A stretch of DNA of 64,000 nt from Hyperoodon ampullatus (lineage: Eukaryota; Chordata; Mammalia; Artiodactyla; Ziphiidae): the NCBI GenBank assembly GCA_949752795.1, contig OX457056.1, forward strand, positions 205,345,654-205,409,653, in the 5' to 3' direction. Every line of letters begins with the position of its first letter. Position 1 is the stretch's first letter. The translations under genes were made by a program, and so were the position numbers. The notes under the pieces were generated by a model. It was not told the origin of the DNA, ran no database searches, and worked only from the letters and a program-made list of their open reading frames with translations. Of this stretch, positions 1 through 10,664 are shown piece after piece.

Positions 1-157
1 GTAAGGTAAGCCAGTGAACTGGTACGATAGACTACCCAGGTGCCCTATTTCATAAGCACACATTAAGGTGGCTTGGTATTTAGCAATAAATAAAGCACAG
101 ACCCACGCCCTGGTGACAGGTACATCCTTACCTCCCTCTGTCTTCTCTCCCCTGCAG
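1..157 (+). other. Probable 3' end of an intron
   Basis: Sequence before the putative acceptor at 156-157. It ends in a C/T-rich run typical of a polypyrimidine tract. No other feature is seen here. Confidence 0.35.
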
Positions 158-222
158 GAGGCATTGCCACCATTGCAAACAGCGAAAGCACAAAGGAGAT
201 CCCCAACTGCACTAGTGTTTAA
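158..222 (+). CDS. Putative terminal coding exon of an unidentified gene
   Basis: A pyrimidine-rich tract (about 129-153) ends in CCTGCAG at 151-157, a good splice acceptor. Taking two bases to complete a split codon, the frame from 160 reads GIATIANSES...NCTSV and stops at TAA 220-222, giving 20 residues in this exon. The last four residues (CTSV) fit a class I PDZ-domain ligand (S/T-X-V-COOH), which would suggest a membrane receptor, channel or scaffold partner, but that is inference from four residues. The upstream exons are outside the window, so length and domains cannot be judged. I did not recognise the protein. Support comes from the acceptor and from the 3' UTR-like sequence with a well-placed poly(A) signal downstream. 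A chance acceptor before a short open frame is the main alternative. Confidence 0.4.
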
Positions 223-2110
223 TACCAACAAGCCACGTGGTCAACCATCTTTCTGACTTTTTATTTTTGATGGTTCCTATTACTCTTATTATGGAACAAT
301 GAAAATGTCTTTTTTACCTTTTGTTTACCAAGGGCCCCTTCATATATAGCAGGCAGATGCTTAGTTCTGGGAGGCGAAGGCATTCATAACTGATTAAAAT
401 GAGGCACAAAGAATAAATGACTGTATTTGTGCTAAGGGCAAAGGATGCATCTTCCCATGGCTTTCTTGCTTCATTCTGCCATTGATGGCGCAAGGAATCT
501 TGTTTTCCTTGCAGTCTTTCTTTCCTTTTATTTTTTAAGTTGGGTTGGCTTTCCACTAACCTCCCATCCTCCCCCACGCCACAAGCCCAAATCACCAGTA
601 CCCGCCTCCTCCCTCCCAGCACGCACCTAAAACGTAAACCATTTCCCAGTTAGGTCTGCAGGAGGAAGGTTGGTGGGGAGTGAGCGTAGCTGCAGGAGGC
701 GTGCACACCTGTCGGAAGAGGCCCTGCCCCGTGCATGTCCATTGCAAGCTGCAGATGGCTTATTGTATATAGTTACAATGTAAGTAGCTCTTTATTTCCT
801 GAGAAATAATTTAATGTTTAGTAAAAAAGAAAACAGAAAAAAGAAAGATGCGTCTGTTGGCTTATGCACCCACCTTCAGAGCTGACCCACCCCCAGGCCT
901 GCTTGACGCTGGTTTCTGGATGCTCTCCAGTTGTCTGTCACACTTATCTCTTGCATCTCTGTGTCCCTGCCATCGCTGGTTTCTATTTCTGTATATAAAG
1001 GGGGGAGGGGGGAGGGCTTCTTTGAAACACCTAGCAAAGGAAGGACGAGAGTGACATCATAGACCCAGGGGTTTATTTTTTTGTTCCATCCGTGATGTGA
1101 AAGAAGTTGCCAGATGAAGCCCACTACAGACTTCAAACTGAAACCCAGATGGGGAAACAAGGCTTCCCCTCCAAAAGGATGAGGTTGAGGATAGCTATCA
1201 GCCTGAGGTTTTCTCTAAAAAACCCAGGCAGTGGATCTAAAAAGATGACATTCTGTTTTCCGGTTGGATTCCTTGGAATTGAATAATGCTTATGGGGAAT
1301 TCTCTGGCTATTCTTACCCCAGAAAAATCCCTTGGGCACTAGGTCAAGCCCAGTGAGTGCCTCAGCCTGGGAGAAGTTAGAGGTGGGAGGGAGCTGGCCT
1401 TCGTAGAATCCTGTGACCGTGCAAACCCTGCAGACCCCAGAGGGGTGTAGCCTTTAATGATCTTAGTCAAAGTTGATTCTCGCAAAGCTGTGCCGCTTGC
1501 TTGTCAGACGTACACAAGTACACAACTTCCTTAAAGTCAAATGTCTACCTTCAGTTCCCTGAAGGCAGTTCTTGCATCTGGGGCGAGTGACTTTCAAAGC
1601 CAGCGTTCTCTTTTCCTGCACCCCAGCCCCTTCACAGGGTTCATGTGTCAGTTCTTTTTAGGAGGGTCATTTTAAGCCATGCTGTAAGCATTGTTTTCTT
1701 TTCAGGATCAGCCTGAGCGTACTTGTTTTATAAAAATGATATACTGTATATATATATATGGGAGAAAAGGCTGAATTTTTTACCTGTTCATTTTTGTGGG
1801 ATATTGTTCACATCCTTCTCTCTGAGACCCTGAGAGAATATGACCTTGAGAAATCGGACTGGCTACATCATAGATCAGAATTAGGAATATTTCTAAAGAT
1901 CTTGCTTTTTCGTTTCAAGGGTTAAATGGGGCAGACAATTGCAATACTTGTACTAAACACTGGAATACAAATGCATGAGTCATATCTATATATACAGTAT
2001 ATGTACATATACTGTTCTTGGTTTTATCGTTCCATTTGAATATTTCTACTGTAAAAAAAAAAGACAGTGGTTTTGAAATTGTTGAAAATAAATGTATTTT
2101 TGTACATCAA
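223..2110 (+). other. Putative 3' untranslated region
   Basis: This stretch lies between the stop codon at 220-222 and a poly(A) signal at 2087. It contains no transposon that I recognise, has AT-rich segments (760-850, 1730-1760, 1970-2110), and holds four copies of the Pumilio-type element TGTANATA, at 764, 990, 1745 and 2002. A UTR of about 1.9 kb is normal for mammalian neuronal or receptor genes. The assignment depends on the exon call being right. Confidence 0.45.
2087..2092 (+). promoter_or_regulatory. Poly(A) signal AATAAA
   Basis: Canonical hexamer AATAAA. It is followed about 15-20 bases later by a plausible cleavage site (around 2105-2110) and by a T/GT-rich stretch (about 2130-2165) of the type that binds CstF. 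It is preceded by an A/T-rich region. This is the best-formed poly(A) site in the first 5 kb. Confidence 0.55.
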
Positions 2111-2154
2111 AGCTATATACCTGGCTGAGAGTTCTCTCTTTGGGCAGTTGTCTT

Positions 2155-2670
2155 GATCTGTTGTATTATTCGACTATTGCTGCAATAATGCTCCATGGGA
2201 GAAAAAAAAAAAAACGACTAGCTTATGACAACATATATTGATGTTTTGCTTGTGAGTCTTCAGGTTGGCTGTGATTTGGGTGAGCTCGGTTGGGACTGAC
2301 CAGGTTCTCCTGGGCTAGTTTGGATGCAGGCTTCAGTTGTTTGAAGTCTGCTCCATGAGTTGTCATCATTCTGAGACCAGCAGCTACCCAGGGCATGTTA
2401 TTTTCATGGTGGATTACAGAATTCCAAGTGAGGCCAGCAGCATACTCTATCCTCCAAGGCCTTGGTTCAAAATGGCCCCTCTATTTACTGTCACTGACAT
2501 TCCATTAACTAAAGAAAACCATATGGCCACGTTCAACATCAGTGAGCTAGGGAAATAGACTCCGGTGCAAAGCATTACTAAATTACATGGCAAAAGGTGT
2601 GGATATATAATTCCAATCTACGGAGGGTAAGAAGAATTGAGGACAATAGTTCAACCTCTTCTACCTACTC
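2155..2670 (-). repeat. Probable old LTR element, antisense
   Basis: Segments such as AATGCTCCATGG near 2187, the TGATTTGGGTGAGCTC block (about 2271) and GGGAAATAGACTCC (about 2550), followed by GAAGAATTGAGGACAATAG, resemble in order a degraded ERVL/MaLR-type LTR as remembered from mammalian genomes. Divergence is high and the ends are not resolved. Confidence 0.4.
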
Positions 2671-2679
2671 AGTTTCTGT

Positions 2680-4340
2680 GACCCCCATGGGGAACTTACA
2701 TTAGATGGCCCGTTTGAATCAGTATCCAAGTTTCCCATCTCAAATGAGCAGAAGTCTTGGTAACCCCAAGGCCTTTGAGTCCAACACAAGCTCCCAGTGG
2801 GTGGTAGAGGTGGGACTCCAACTCAGTCTTAAAGATTTCAACAGGAGACATGAAAAGAGGAGAGGAAACCAACATGACATATATCCTTTTTTTAAACCTT
2901 TTTTATGCTGTTTGATGCATCAAACCAGCAACAAATCTCTTTCCTGCACCAAGTAAGGAATTTGGAAGGAGGTGTAACTGGCTGTCTTGTACCTTAGCTA
3001 ATAATGGAATGTGAACTAAGTGCCTAGAATGAGGGCTGCAAGTTAGAGTTTTAATTATTTATTGTTCAAAATATGTGATACATTTCCATGGATCCCAGAA
3101 ACCCAAGAAACCAGAAGTTTTGGTCAATAATTTGCTCCCATATTTTGGATACTGACTGACTACTCTGGAATCATATTTTCTGAACTCAGTTGAAGATATA
3201 GGATTAAACAAAGGTGGTTTTCTTTCAATTTGTGAACGTGTTTAAAAATTGTATATTATTCTTGGTATAACTTTTCTTGTGTTATACTCACCTTTTAAAA
3301 AAATTTACATTCTGTAAGTACCTTCCTCAAATATTGAGAATGTCATGTGGTACCTCTAAAAGAAGCAGTGAGTTTTTGGGTCTAACTCCAGTGGTTTATA
3401 ACATAAAGTGCCTAGACATCTTTAAGGGATTTTTAATGGTTTTGAACTTCCCCAATAATATGAAGTGTCTAACAGTCCTATCCCAAGTCAAAGGAGAATT
3501 AGTTTTTGCTTTCCATGAGATCTGAGTTCTCCTCATGTTAATTTTATGTCCCGGTTGATAAAATTGCTCCACCAGAGTAAAGAGGAAGAAAGTGAAATAA
3601 AGTCATAAACCAGTGTGAGTCAGTTGTTTCATTTGGCCAAAGTCATGCTATGAATATAGCCTCTGTATCCACCACCAGCATAGGCCTGTCAGATTTCTCA
3701 GTAGAAGGCAGGCAAAGGCACATGGCAGAGGGTGTGATTGGCTTTGTAGCTAGTTCTCTGCAGGGTCTCTCACCAGTGGTGAGGACACTCTGCATCAGAA
3801 CTGTCTTCTCTAAGGCAATTCTAGACCAGAGAAGTAAGCTTGCAGAAGTATTCTGGGGCTAGATTCCAGCTATCAGCATCATAAGCAGATTCTCTGAGGA
3901 TTCTCATGTGCACTAAAGTTCAAGAATAGCTGCTCTATCTGCCACTAAAATAGTTCAGGCAGAGTTACAGGTAAAAGTCACCTCCCCGGCTCCTGTTACC
4001 GTGATACAAGGCACGTTAATCTACAGAAGTGAGAACAGCTTCCAGATTTGCTCATTTCCTCCTGGGCAACAGCTGCAACTGTGGGAGAGTCACCCGATTG
4101 AGTTATCTAAAACAAATCACACTATGAGTCAAGGTGGTGATGGACTGTGCCTTGGAACAAACATTAAGCCAGGAATTAGGAGATCTCTGACTTTTAGCAA
4201 GTCATTCTAGACCACAGTTTCCTTATTTGTAAAAGGAAAATGCTTTATGGCCTGCCTTACCAGCTAGTTTTGATTTCCAGAGATGTGAAAAGCATACTGC
4301 CAATTCCAAAATTATAGAGAGATGACTAGTGCTTAGGAGT
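2680..4340. other. Unique sequence, no gene seen
   Basis: Only short chance open frames lacking splice context. A stretch near 3865-3930 (CATAAGCAGATTCTC... to AAGAATAGCTGCTC) could be the end of a MER5-like element, but it is too short to call. Confidence 0.5.
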
Positions 4341-4346
4341 ACTTAA

Positions 4347-4490
4347 GAGAACTCTCTTCTTCTGTAGAGGGATAAACTGAGACGCAGAGAGGAAAGTGAT
4401 TTCCCTAAGGCTACACAGCAAGTTAGTGCAGAGCTGAAGATAGAATCCATGTCCTCTTTACTGTAGGGCAGTATTCTTTCTACCACGCGC
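4347..4490 (-). repeat. MIR SINE, antisense
   Basis: The order GGATAAACTGAGACGCAGAG, then CTAAGGCTACACAGCAAG, then GAATCCATGTCCTC is the reverse complement of the MIR core (tRNA-derived head plus conserved core). Divergence is high, as expected of this old family. Confidence 0.6.
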
Positions 4491-5204
4491 CTCCCCAGCA
4501 AATGCAAAACTGATGGGACTGCCCATCATTGAGAGTCAGTCGAGAGCCTGATGGATGTGGCAATATGGCCCCCATATTTACAATGTCCAGAACGCTTTAG
4601 AATCTAACTTCCTGAGTGGGCTCATCATTCAGTGGCTCACGACCCTCCAAGTGCCATTGCCCTGCTGATGCACTGGTCTAGTTGCCCATGGCCTGATGCC
4701 TTTGCTTCCCTCACTGGACTGAAAGAAGGCTGCTCAACAGACAGCTGCCAGACCCCAGCTTCACACACTGCGCTGCTCTCCTTTCAAAACATTTGGCCTT
4801 ATTCAGAGGGAAGAAGGCCAGAGAGCAGACATAAGCAATGGGAATGCCTCATCCTGACTCACACCCCAGATCCTGCCGAATTCTCTTGTCTGGTCCAGTG
4901 GTACTGCCAAAGGGGCCATGTAGTCCAACGATTACCTCCCAAAGTACTGCTGCATCTCGATGTCCCTTAAACTTAATTACTGCTAACTTTACAGTAGCAG
5001 AGTTAAATTGCTCTTTGTCTCTGTGTTTTCAGGCTGTGTATCATTATGAGATACAGGTTCATTCAGAGAGGAACCAGTGGGACATTGTATATGAAAAACA
5101 AAAGAGAGCCTCTGCTAGTGTTCAATTTCTTTGGAGACTCAGATTCTCAATAAAACTTGAATGCACTGCTTTTTTAATTATCTGAGGCCCAGGGGGGTAA
5201 AATG

Positions 5205-5330
5205 ACATCATCAGCGTCCAGTTTCCCTGTCTATAAATTGAATATAATGACATCAACCTCACAGTGTTGGAACCAAGATCAAATACGATAACTTGGATAA
5301 ACCCAAAATAACTAGACCTTGACAAATAAT
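5205..5330 (+). repeat. MIR fragment
   Basis: CAGTTTCCCTGTCTATAAAT, followed by AATGACATCAACCTCACAGT, resembles the second half of the MIR core. Fragmentary. Confidence 0.4.
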
Positions 5331-5349
5331 GAATTGAATCTGAGAAGCT

Positions 5350-7335
5350 CTAGTATTGTGCTAGATCCTTTTCCTCTGTCCTTCCTGGCCTCAAGTTATA
5401 AAAATGATCTTACCAGTCTTTCACCAAGGGCTGTACTGCTAGAGAAAGAATTCAGAATTACTTGACATTACGTCTCCCCCATCTGGAAGAGAGTTTTGGT
5501 TACAATCCACTGTTTACATCTTATTCCCAGAAGTCACTGCTTACTTTATTGCTTTTTGTTGTTGTTGTTAATATAACTGACCTAATTTTCCTTGGATCAT
5601 ATGGAGGGGGCAAGAAATGGACACTTGTAATCAGGACTACACTTGTAATCAGGACTACCAGAAACGCTTCATAAAGTTAAAGACTGGAGGCTCTCAGGTC
5701 CGGAACCATGCTCAGCCTTGCTGAATGTGGCGATGCCCTGGAGAGAGCCACGCTACTGGACAGAAACAGTTCGGCCTTGCTTGTTTATGGTTTTGACTCC
5801 TTTATAACATAACTTGCTTCTTATATACACTCTCTTCTCATACCAACTTTTTGTGATGTACATTTCCAGGTCCTGGGGTCCCTCAAAGCCTCTCTGAGGG
5901 TCACTGACTTGAGTTCCTTTATCTTCATACATTGAAAAATAATCAGATAAAACAATGATTTGTAAAAATATACCTTTTATATAGATGGAGGTACCAAGGA
6001 GACGGTTTCTTGCCTTCAACTCTGGTCACAGCTCAAGGAGAGCTCTTTCAGAGAGTGAGCACAAGACACATTCTTTCCAAAATGTCAGCAAAGACCGAAG
6101 AAAATAGATCATGACAGGCACACATGCCATCTGTCATTATGGCTTAGTCTCTGGGGAACGGAGCTGTTTGCAGCCATTGGAAATTAACTAGATAAAGTGG
6201 GGCCTTCAGTGGTTTGCTCCTGAGAAAGTATGTGGTCTGTTCCCTGAAGAACAGAGACTTCTTCTGCTGAGATGTCTGTGCCGAAGCATCCCAGGTGCTA
6301 AAGGCTGCCGGGCCCCAGGGGTTTCTCCCCACCAAGAAGGCCCTACTTCTTCCTGGAGCCTGTCCCAGAAGCTTCTTCCTACAAGGCAGGCTCTTTTGTT
6401 TCTTATTCTCCCTTGCAAAGGGTTATTGCTGCCCATGTTCAGGAACTGGCTGCAGTTAAAAATGTGTCCAAGCACGGTAGAGGGGAAGAGACAGGAGGCC
6501 ATACAGAAGCAACAGAGACGAAACAGAATTGCTTTTCTTGTCACTAATCTGTCTTTCTTGGTTTCTAGGTAGAATCACCTGGGAAGCACATAATTGTCTC
6601 CATAAACAACACACCTGGTCCTTGGAAAGCCAGGATGGATTTCTTTTGCTGACCTTCCAAAATCTTATGGTTCAGTTAGAGAATTGCTGGGCTTCTTCCA
6701 TTGGCAGCTGGGACATTCTGAGGGTGGGGTGTCAAGGGGAAGAAGAGGGGAGAGATGAGGCTAGAGAAATAAAGTTAATCTTTGTCAATTACAGAGCTCC
6801 CCTCGACGCATTCTTATTTCAACCTGTCAATTTCAGATTCTCCTCTGTGAGGGGAAAATACAGATGCTCCCCAGATTTCTAATCTATTTATAATGGTAAC
6901 AAGACAACTCTAGCCAGTGTGTGCTCATCATGAGCTAATCATCCTCTGCTATGCCTTGTGCCTCCTAATTAGTGGCATGTTGGTTGCCTACTGATCAAGT
7001 TGGAGCCTCATCCAGGCGATAGGGAGGGCAGGTAACAGGAGGGAAAGCTCCGAGTCCAGTCGAGCTCAGATCTTGGCAGGCTTTCTAACAACAGGTGGGC
7101 TTCACACCTTGCCTTGAAATGTATCCCTTTTAAAGAGGCAGCCACCCCTTCCATGGGTGCTAACAGGAACATGGCAGGTCTCCAAACATGGGTCTCCTTT
7201 CTGTCTAGGAGATTTCCATAGCAAGATGCTGTCCTTCCAAAACCTCTTGGCTCAATCATATAGACCCAGCAAGTGACATCAAGTAGAAGAAAAACAAATA
7301 ACTAAATAGGCACCTGTAGCTGAGAATGGGGCAAG
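5350..7335. other. Unique sequence with one 18-bp duplication
   Basis: No exon or recognisable transposon. ACACTTGTAATCAGGACT occurs twice head to tail at 5621-5638 and 5639-5656. The remaining open frames are short and lack supporting signals. Confidence 0.5.
5621..5656. repeat. Perfect 2 x 18-bp tandem duplication
   Basis: Two identical adjacent copies of an 18-base unit beginning ACACTTGTAATC. Seen directly in the sequence. Confidence 0.95.
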
Positions 7336-7339
7336 ATCC

Positions 7340-7440
7340 TTTTCATTCATTAATTCAAGAAATATTTACTGAAACCCTGCTCTCTACCGGGCTCTTTACT
7401 AGACAATAGGACTATATCAATGATCAAAACACACAATTTA
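7340..7440 (-). repeat. L2 3'-end fragment, antisense
   Basis: TCATTCATTAATTCAAGAAA leading into TATTTACTGAAACCC and ACTAGACAATAGG reads like the complement of the LINE2 3' tail (ATTCAACAAATATTTATTGAG motif). Old and diverged. Confidence 0.55.
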
Positions 7441-7444
7441 GTGT

Positions 7445-8147
7445 GACCACATCTTTTTTTAATCCAAACTGGGACACAGTTGGGGGTACATGGAGCACTA
7501 TTAATAATTACTCTGGGAAAACAAGCATGACACAGGACTGTTTCAAGCAAACCAGGAGGTAGAGTCACCTTAACATAAAATTCAGAGGGAACATAAAATC
7601 AGAGATGTGTCCATGTTACATTTACCTTTGAATTGTTTTTTCCCTTTCAATCCCCTACCCATAGATGGAAATCCAATTCTCTGAGCCTAAAAATTCTTTA
7701 TGGATATCGCCTATCAGCTTTGGAGGATTTGAAGACCTCTCATTGGGGTGGTGAACTCTTTCCTAGTCAGAGGTCAGTGGGCATAGCTTTGGATGGTTTT
7801 TAAAAAGATATTTAAAATATTATATCAGTTAGGATTTTCGTTGCAGAAAACAGACACTGATCTTGGCTAATTCCAGCAAAATGGAATTTCCAAGAAGGCT
7901 ATCGGGAGCCCACAGAATCAACTCAAGTTTGGAGACCATAACTTGGAAAGAAGCAGGAGCTAAGACAGATCTAGAGGGATCCGGAAGCACAGAAGTGTTT
8001 TCCGGGCAGATAGCATCTAACCAGGGGACTCTTCTTGAATGAAAGAATGTCAATCATTTCTTCTATCCTCATGTTACTGAAGATGCAAAATTCCAGATAA
8101 ATTTCCTAACTGGTAAAGTTTAGGGCACATGCTCACTGCATGGTACA
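7445..8147. other. Unique sequence, no gene seen
   Basis: No recognised transposon or exon. 7445-7560 has a faint resemblance to an old DNA-transposon end (TGTGACCAC...AACTGGGACAC), but not enough to call. Confidence 0.45.
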
Positions 8148-8152
8148 GTGAG

Positions 8153-8537
8153 TATTATGGGCTGAATCCTGTCCCCTCAAAAGTCATGTGTTGAAGCCCT
8201 AACCTCTAGTACCTCAGAATGTCATTGTATTAGGAAATAGGGCCTTTAAAGGGGTAATTAAGTTAAAATGAGGTGTTTAGGGTGGGTGCTAATCCAATCT
8301 GACTGATATCCTTATAAGAAGAAAGTAGGGCACAGACACCCACAGAGGGAAGACCATGTGAAGACATAAGGAGAAGACGGTCCTCTAGAAGCCAAGGAGA
8401 GAATCCTCAGAAGAAACCAACCCTGCTGACACTTTGATCTCTGACTTCTAGCCTCCAGGATGGTGACAGAATACATTTCTGTTGTTTAAGCCACCCAATC
8501 TGTGGTACTTGTTATAACAGCCTTAGAAAACTAAACG
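8153..8537 (+). mobile_element. Solo LTR, MLT1 type (ERVL-MaLR)
   Basis: Full-length 385-bp LTR. Landmarks in order are ATGGGCTGAATCCTGTCCCC, GTACCTCAGAATGTCATTG, GGGTAATTAAGTTAAAATGA, TCCTTATAAGAAGAAAG, AGAGGGAAGACCATGTGAAG and CTGTTGTTTAAGCCACCCA. This matches the MLT1A consensus as I remember it. A perfect 5-bp target duplication GTGAG flanks it (8148-8152 and 8538-8542). No internal retroviral sequence remains. Confidence 0.85.
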
Positions 8538-8754
8538 GTGAGGATAACTCTCTGGGGGAATAAAGCTGTATTTCTCTGGCTTTTCAGGTGGGGGTAGAGG
8601 CATTTGGATTTACTGTTCCGCTTAGATGACGTACACTAGGAGAAATATGAGCCCTCCACCACCACCACAGGAAATAAGTGGTTGGCTATGAAGGCACAAT
8701 GGATTCTGGACAGAGAATGAATGTCCACTTCAATAACCTTTCAAAGAAGTTTTG

Positions 8755-8890
8755 AAATCACTATTCTTTCAATCTTTATTGAGCACAAACTAAGAAACTA
8801 AGTGCCTGGTAGTATGTTAGGTGGTTGGAATTTCAGATATGAATATACGACCCCTTTCCTGGCCTGGTGGAACATTCTGCAGTACTCAAT
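8755..8890 (-). repeat. L2 fragment, antisense
   Basis: CAATCTTTATTGAGCACAAA, followed by GTGCCTGGTAGTATGTTAGG and a TTTCCTGGCCTGGTGG block, matches the complement of the LINE2 3' end. Confidence 0.5.
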
Positions 8891-9057
8891 TTTCTATCAC
8901 ACATTTTGGGGGACAAAGTGCTTTGATAATTTAGAAACAGTTAACAGAGATGTATAGGGATGATCCTTCCACCCAGAGGAAGGATGGTGGTAAAACTTAA
9001 GGAAGAATTTGCAAAGGAAATGACATTTACACTAGACATTAAAAATGTTGGAATTTG

Positions 9058-9274
9058 TGGGCTTCTCTGGTGGTGCAGTGGTTGAGAGTCCACCTGCCGA
9101 TGCAGGGGACACAGGTTCGTGCCCTGGTCCAGGAAGATCCCACATGCCGCGGAGCGGCTGGGCCCGTGAGCCATGGCCGCTGAGCCTGCGCGTCTGGAGC
9201 CTGTGCTCCGCAACGGGAGAGGCCACAACAGTGAGAGGCCTGCGTACCGCAAAAAAAAAAAAAAAAAAAAAAAA
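9058..9274 (+). mobile_element. CHR SINE (tRNA-derived), sense
   Basis: Starts at the GGGCTTCTCTGGTGG head, contains the tRNA-like B-box region GGTTCGTGCCC and the GAGGCCTGCGTACCGC end, then a 24-base A tail (9251-9274). It is flanked by an 11-bp duplication, GTTGGAATTTG (9047-9057) versus GTTGGGATTTG (9275-9285). The open frames across it on both strands are not genes. Confidence 0.9.
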
Positions 9275-9285
9275 GTTGGGATTTG

Positions 9286-10515
9286 CTCACACTTTTTTTT
9301 TCATCTAGTATCTTCCTTTCCCTTCTTTCTCTGGCAAAGTGATAGAGCTCTAAACGTTGAAGCAGTGGCAGAACTGGAGGATGAATGGAAATGGGGCAAT
9401 GGTGGGAAATGGGCTGGAAAGACAACTATGAAATCACAAAACATCAGGGATTTAGAGTTAGAAAAATGTTGACCTTATTTGCACAGGATAGCTTGTATTT
9501 TCTGTATGACTCCAAATGTTTATGATGAGCTTGTGTTCATTTCATGGTTTAAAAGAAGAAAGTAAAAGTCACATCAAATGTTTATAATGGTTTTCCAGAT
9601 CTAGTGGATTTCAGGGTATTTCATTAGAGTCCTTTTTAATAAACTTAAAAAAAAAGTAAGAGATTGTTCTGCAATACTGATTATTAAGCATAGTTAAAAT
9701 AAGAACATTCATAGGTCAGAGATGGACAATAATTTCAAGAGACTTGTAGCATAATGTCTGCTAGAGAATGGTTTATTGGTCTTTATAAATGGAAAAAGAA
9801 ACTAATTACTTAGGTCTTCCACAATGAGTATTAAAGGTACAGGAAATCATTACTCAAGATTCTTGGCAAAAGAAATTGCTCTTATGTTGCTCTCTACTAC
9901 TCTTTTGTCTTATTCCTTTCGCAAAAGCAGAGAAACTTTTTTGTCGAGCAATTTTGCTGGCAACATCCCATCTGTAAGTAATTTGCCATTGTTAACAAAC
10001 GTTGGAACCGAACAACACCAATTAAGGTTTTAAGTGGTTATCAAACATGGTGAGAGATTCTGCATGAACTGTCAGGTGAAGAACTCAGCTTGAGGAAGGC
10101 ATTGCCTGGTGCTGGAAAACATTTTAAACAGAAGGGAAACTTGGACCAAATTTCTCCCCTGAGCCTTAGCACCCACCTGACCCTCTGATACAAAGGGTGA
10201 CGGCTAGAGGTTCAGAATTGGAACTACAGAAGTCATGGACCTGGATGCGGCCACCCATGGGAGACATCAAACAGAAGGTGAGCACGTTCAAACCAGCCCC
10301 ACCAGCTTTGGAAGGTAGGCTGCTCTTTAAACAATTTTTCATTTATAGTATTTTTTATGAGTGTTTATCAATGTGTCATGCAACTTTCCTTCCTTCAAGT
10401 GAATGTTCTCCCACTCTGAGCTCTCAGAATTCAGGGACCATGTCCCACCCCGGATTCAGCTAGGGCGTTGCCTCCACCTCTGGGGGCAGAATCATGATGT
10501 TATCAGAAGGATTTA
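9286..10515. other. Mostly unique sequence
   Basis: No exon supported. A weak L2-like segment may lie at 10330-10445 (CACTCTGAGCTCTCAGAATT and GGGACCATGTCC resemble the 'stop-gap' part of L2). Otherwise unremarkable. Confidence 0.4.
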
Positions 10516-10519
10516 GCCT

Positions 10520-10660
10520 TTGCAGGGCTTACATCTTGGTTCAGTTCCAACTTCTGCATTTACTCCCTGTGTGGTCTCGGGTGAGTCTCTCATCTCCCCA
10601 AGCCTCAATTTCCTCCTTGGTCTTATGGAGAAAATAAGATAGAAAGCATGGAGCGTATGA
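10520..10660 (+). repeat. MIR SINE, sense
   Basis: TTCCAACTTCTGCATTTACT, GTGTGGTCTCGGGTGAGTCT and AAGCCTCAATTTCCTCCTTG follow the MIR core order (CTCTGCCACTTACTAGCTGT... then CCTCAGTTTCCTCATCTG). Confidence 0.6.
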
Positions 10661-10664
10661 TAGG

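Noticed and set aside
4632..5185. Two overlapping frames of 112 and 115 codons, with an AG at 5032 that could be an acceptor
   Set aside because: No conserved-looking peptide and no donor or partner exon. Probably chance.
9059..9130. tRNA gene in the SINE heads
   Set aside because: The A/B-box-like parts belong to tRNA-derived SINEs. No cloverleaf with an intact anticodon arm and acceptor stem could be formed by eye.
9032..9425. Open frames of 64-128 codons across the CHR SINE on both strands
   Set aside because: They are the translated SINE itself. The same peptides (for example ...SLLWPLPLRSTGS...) recur at every copy in the window.
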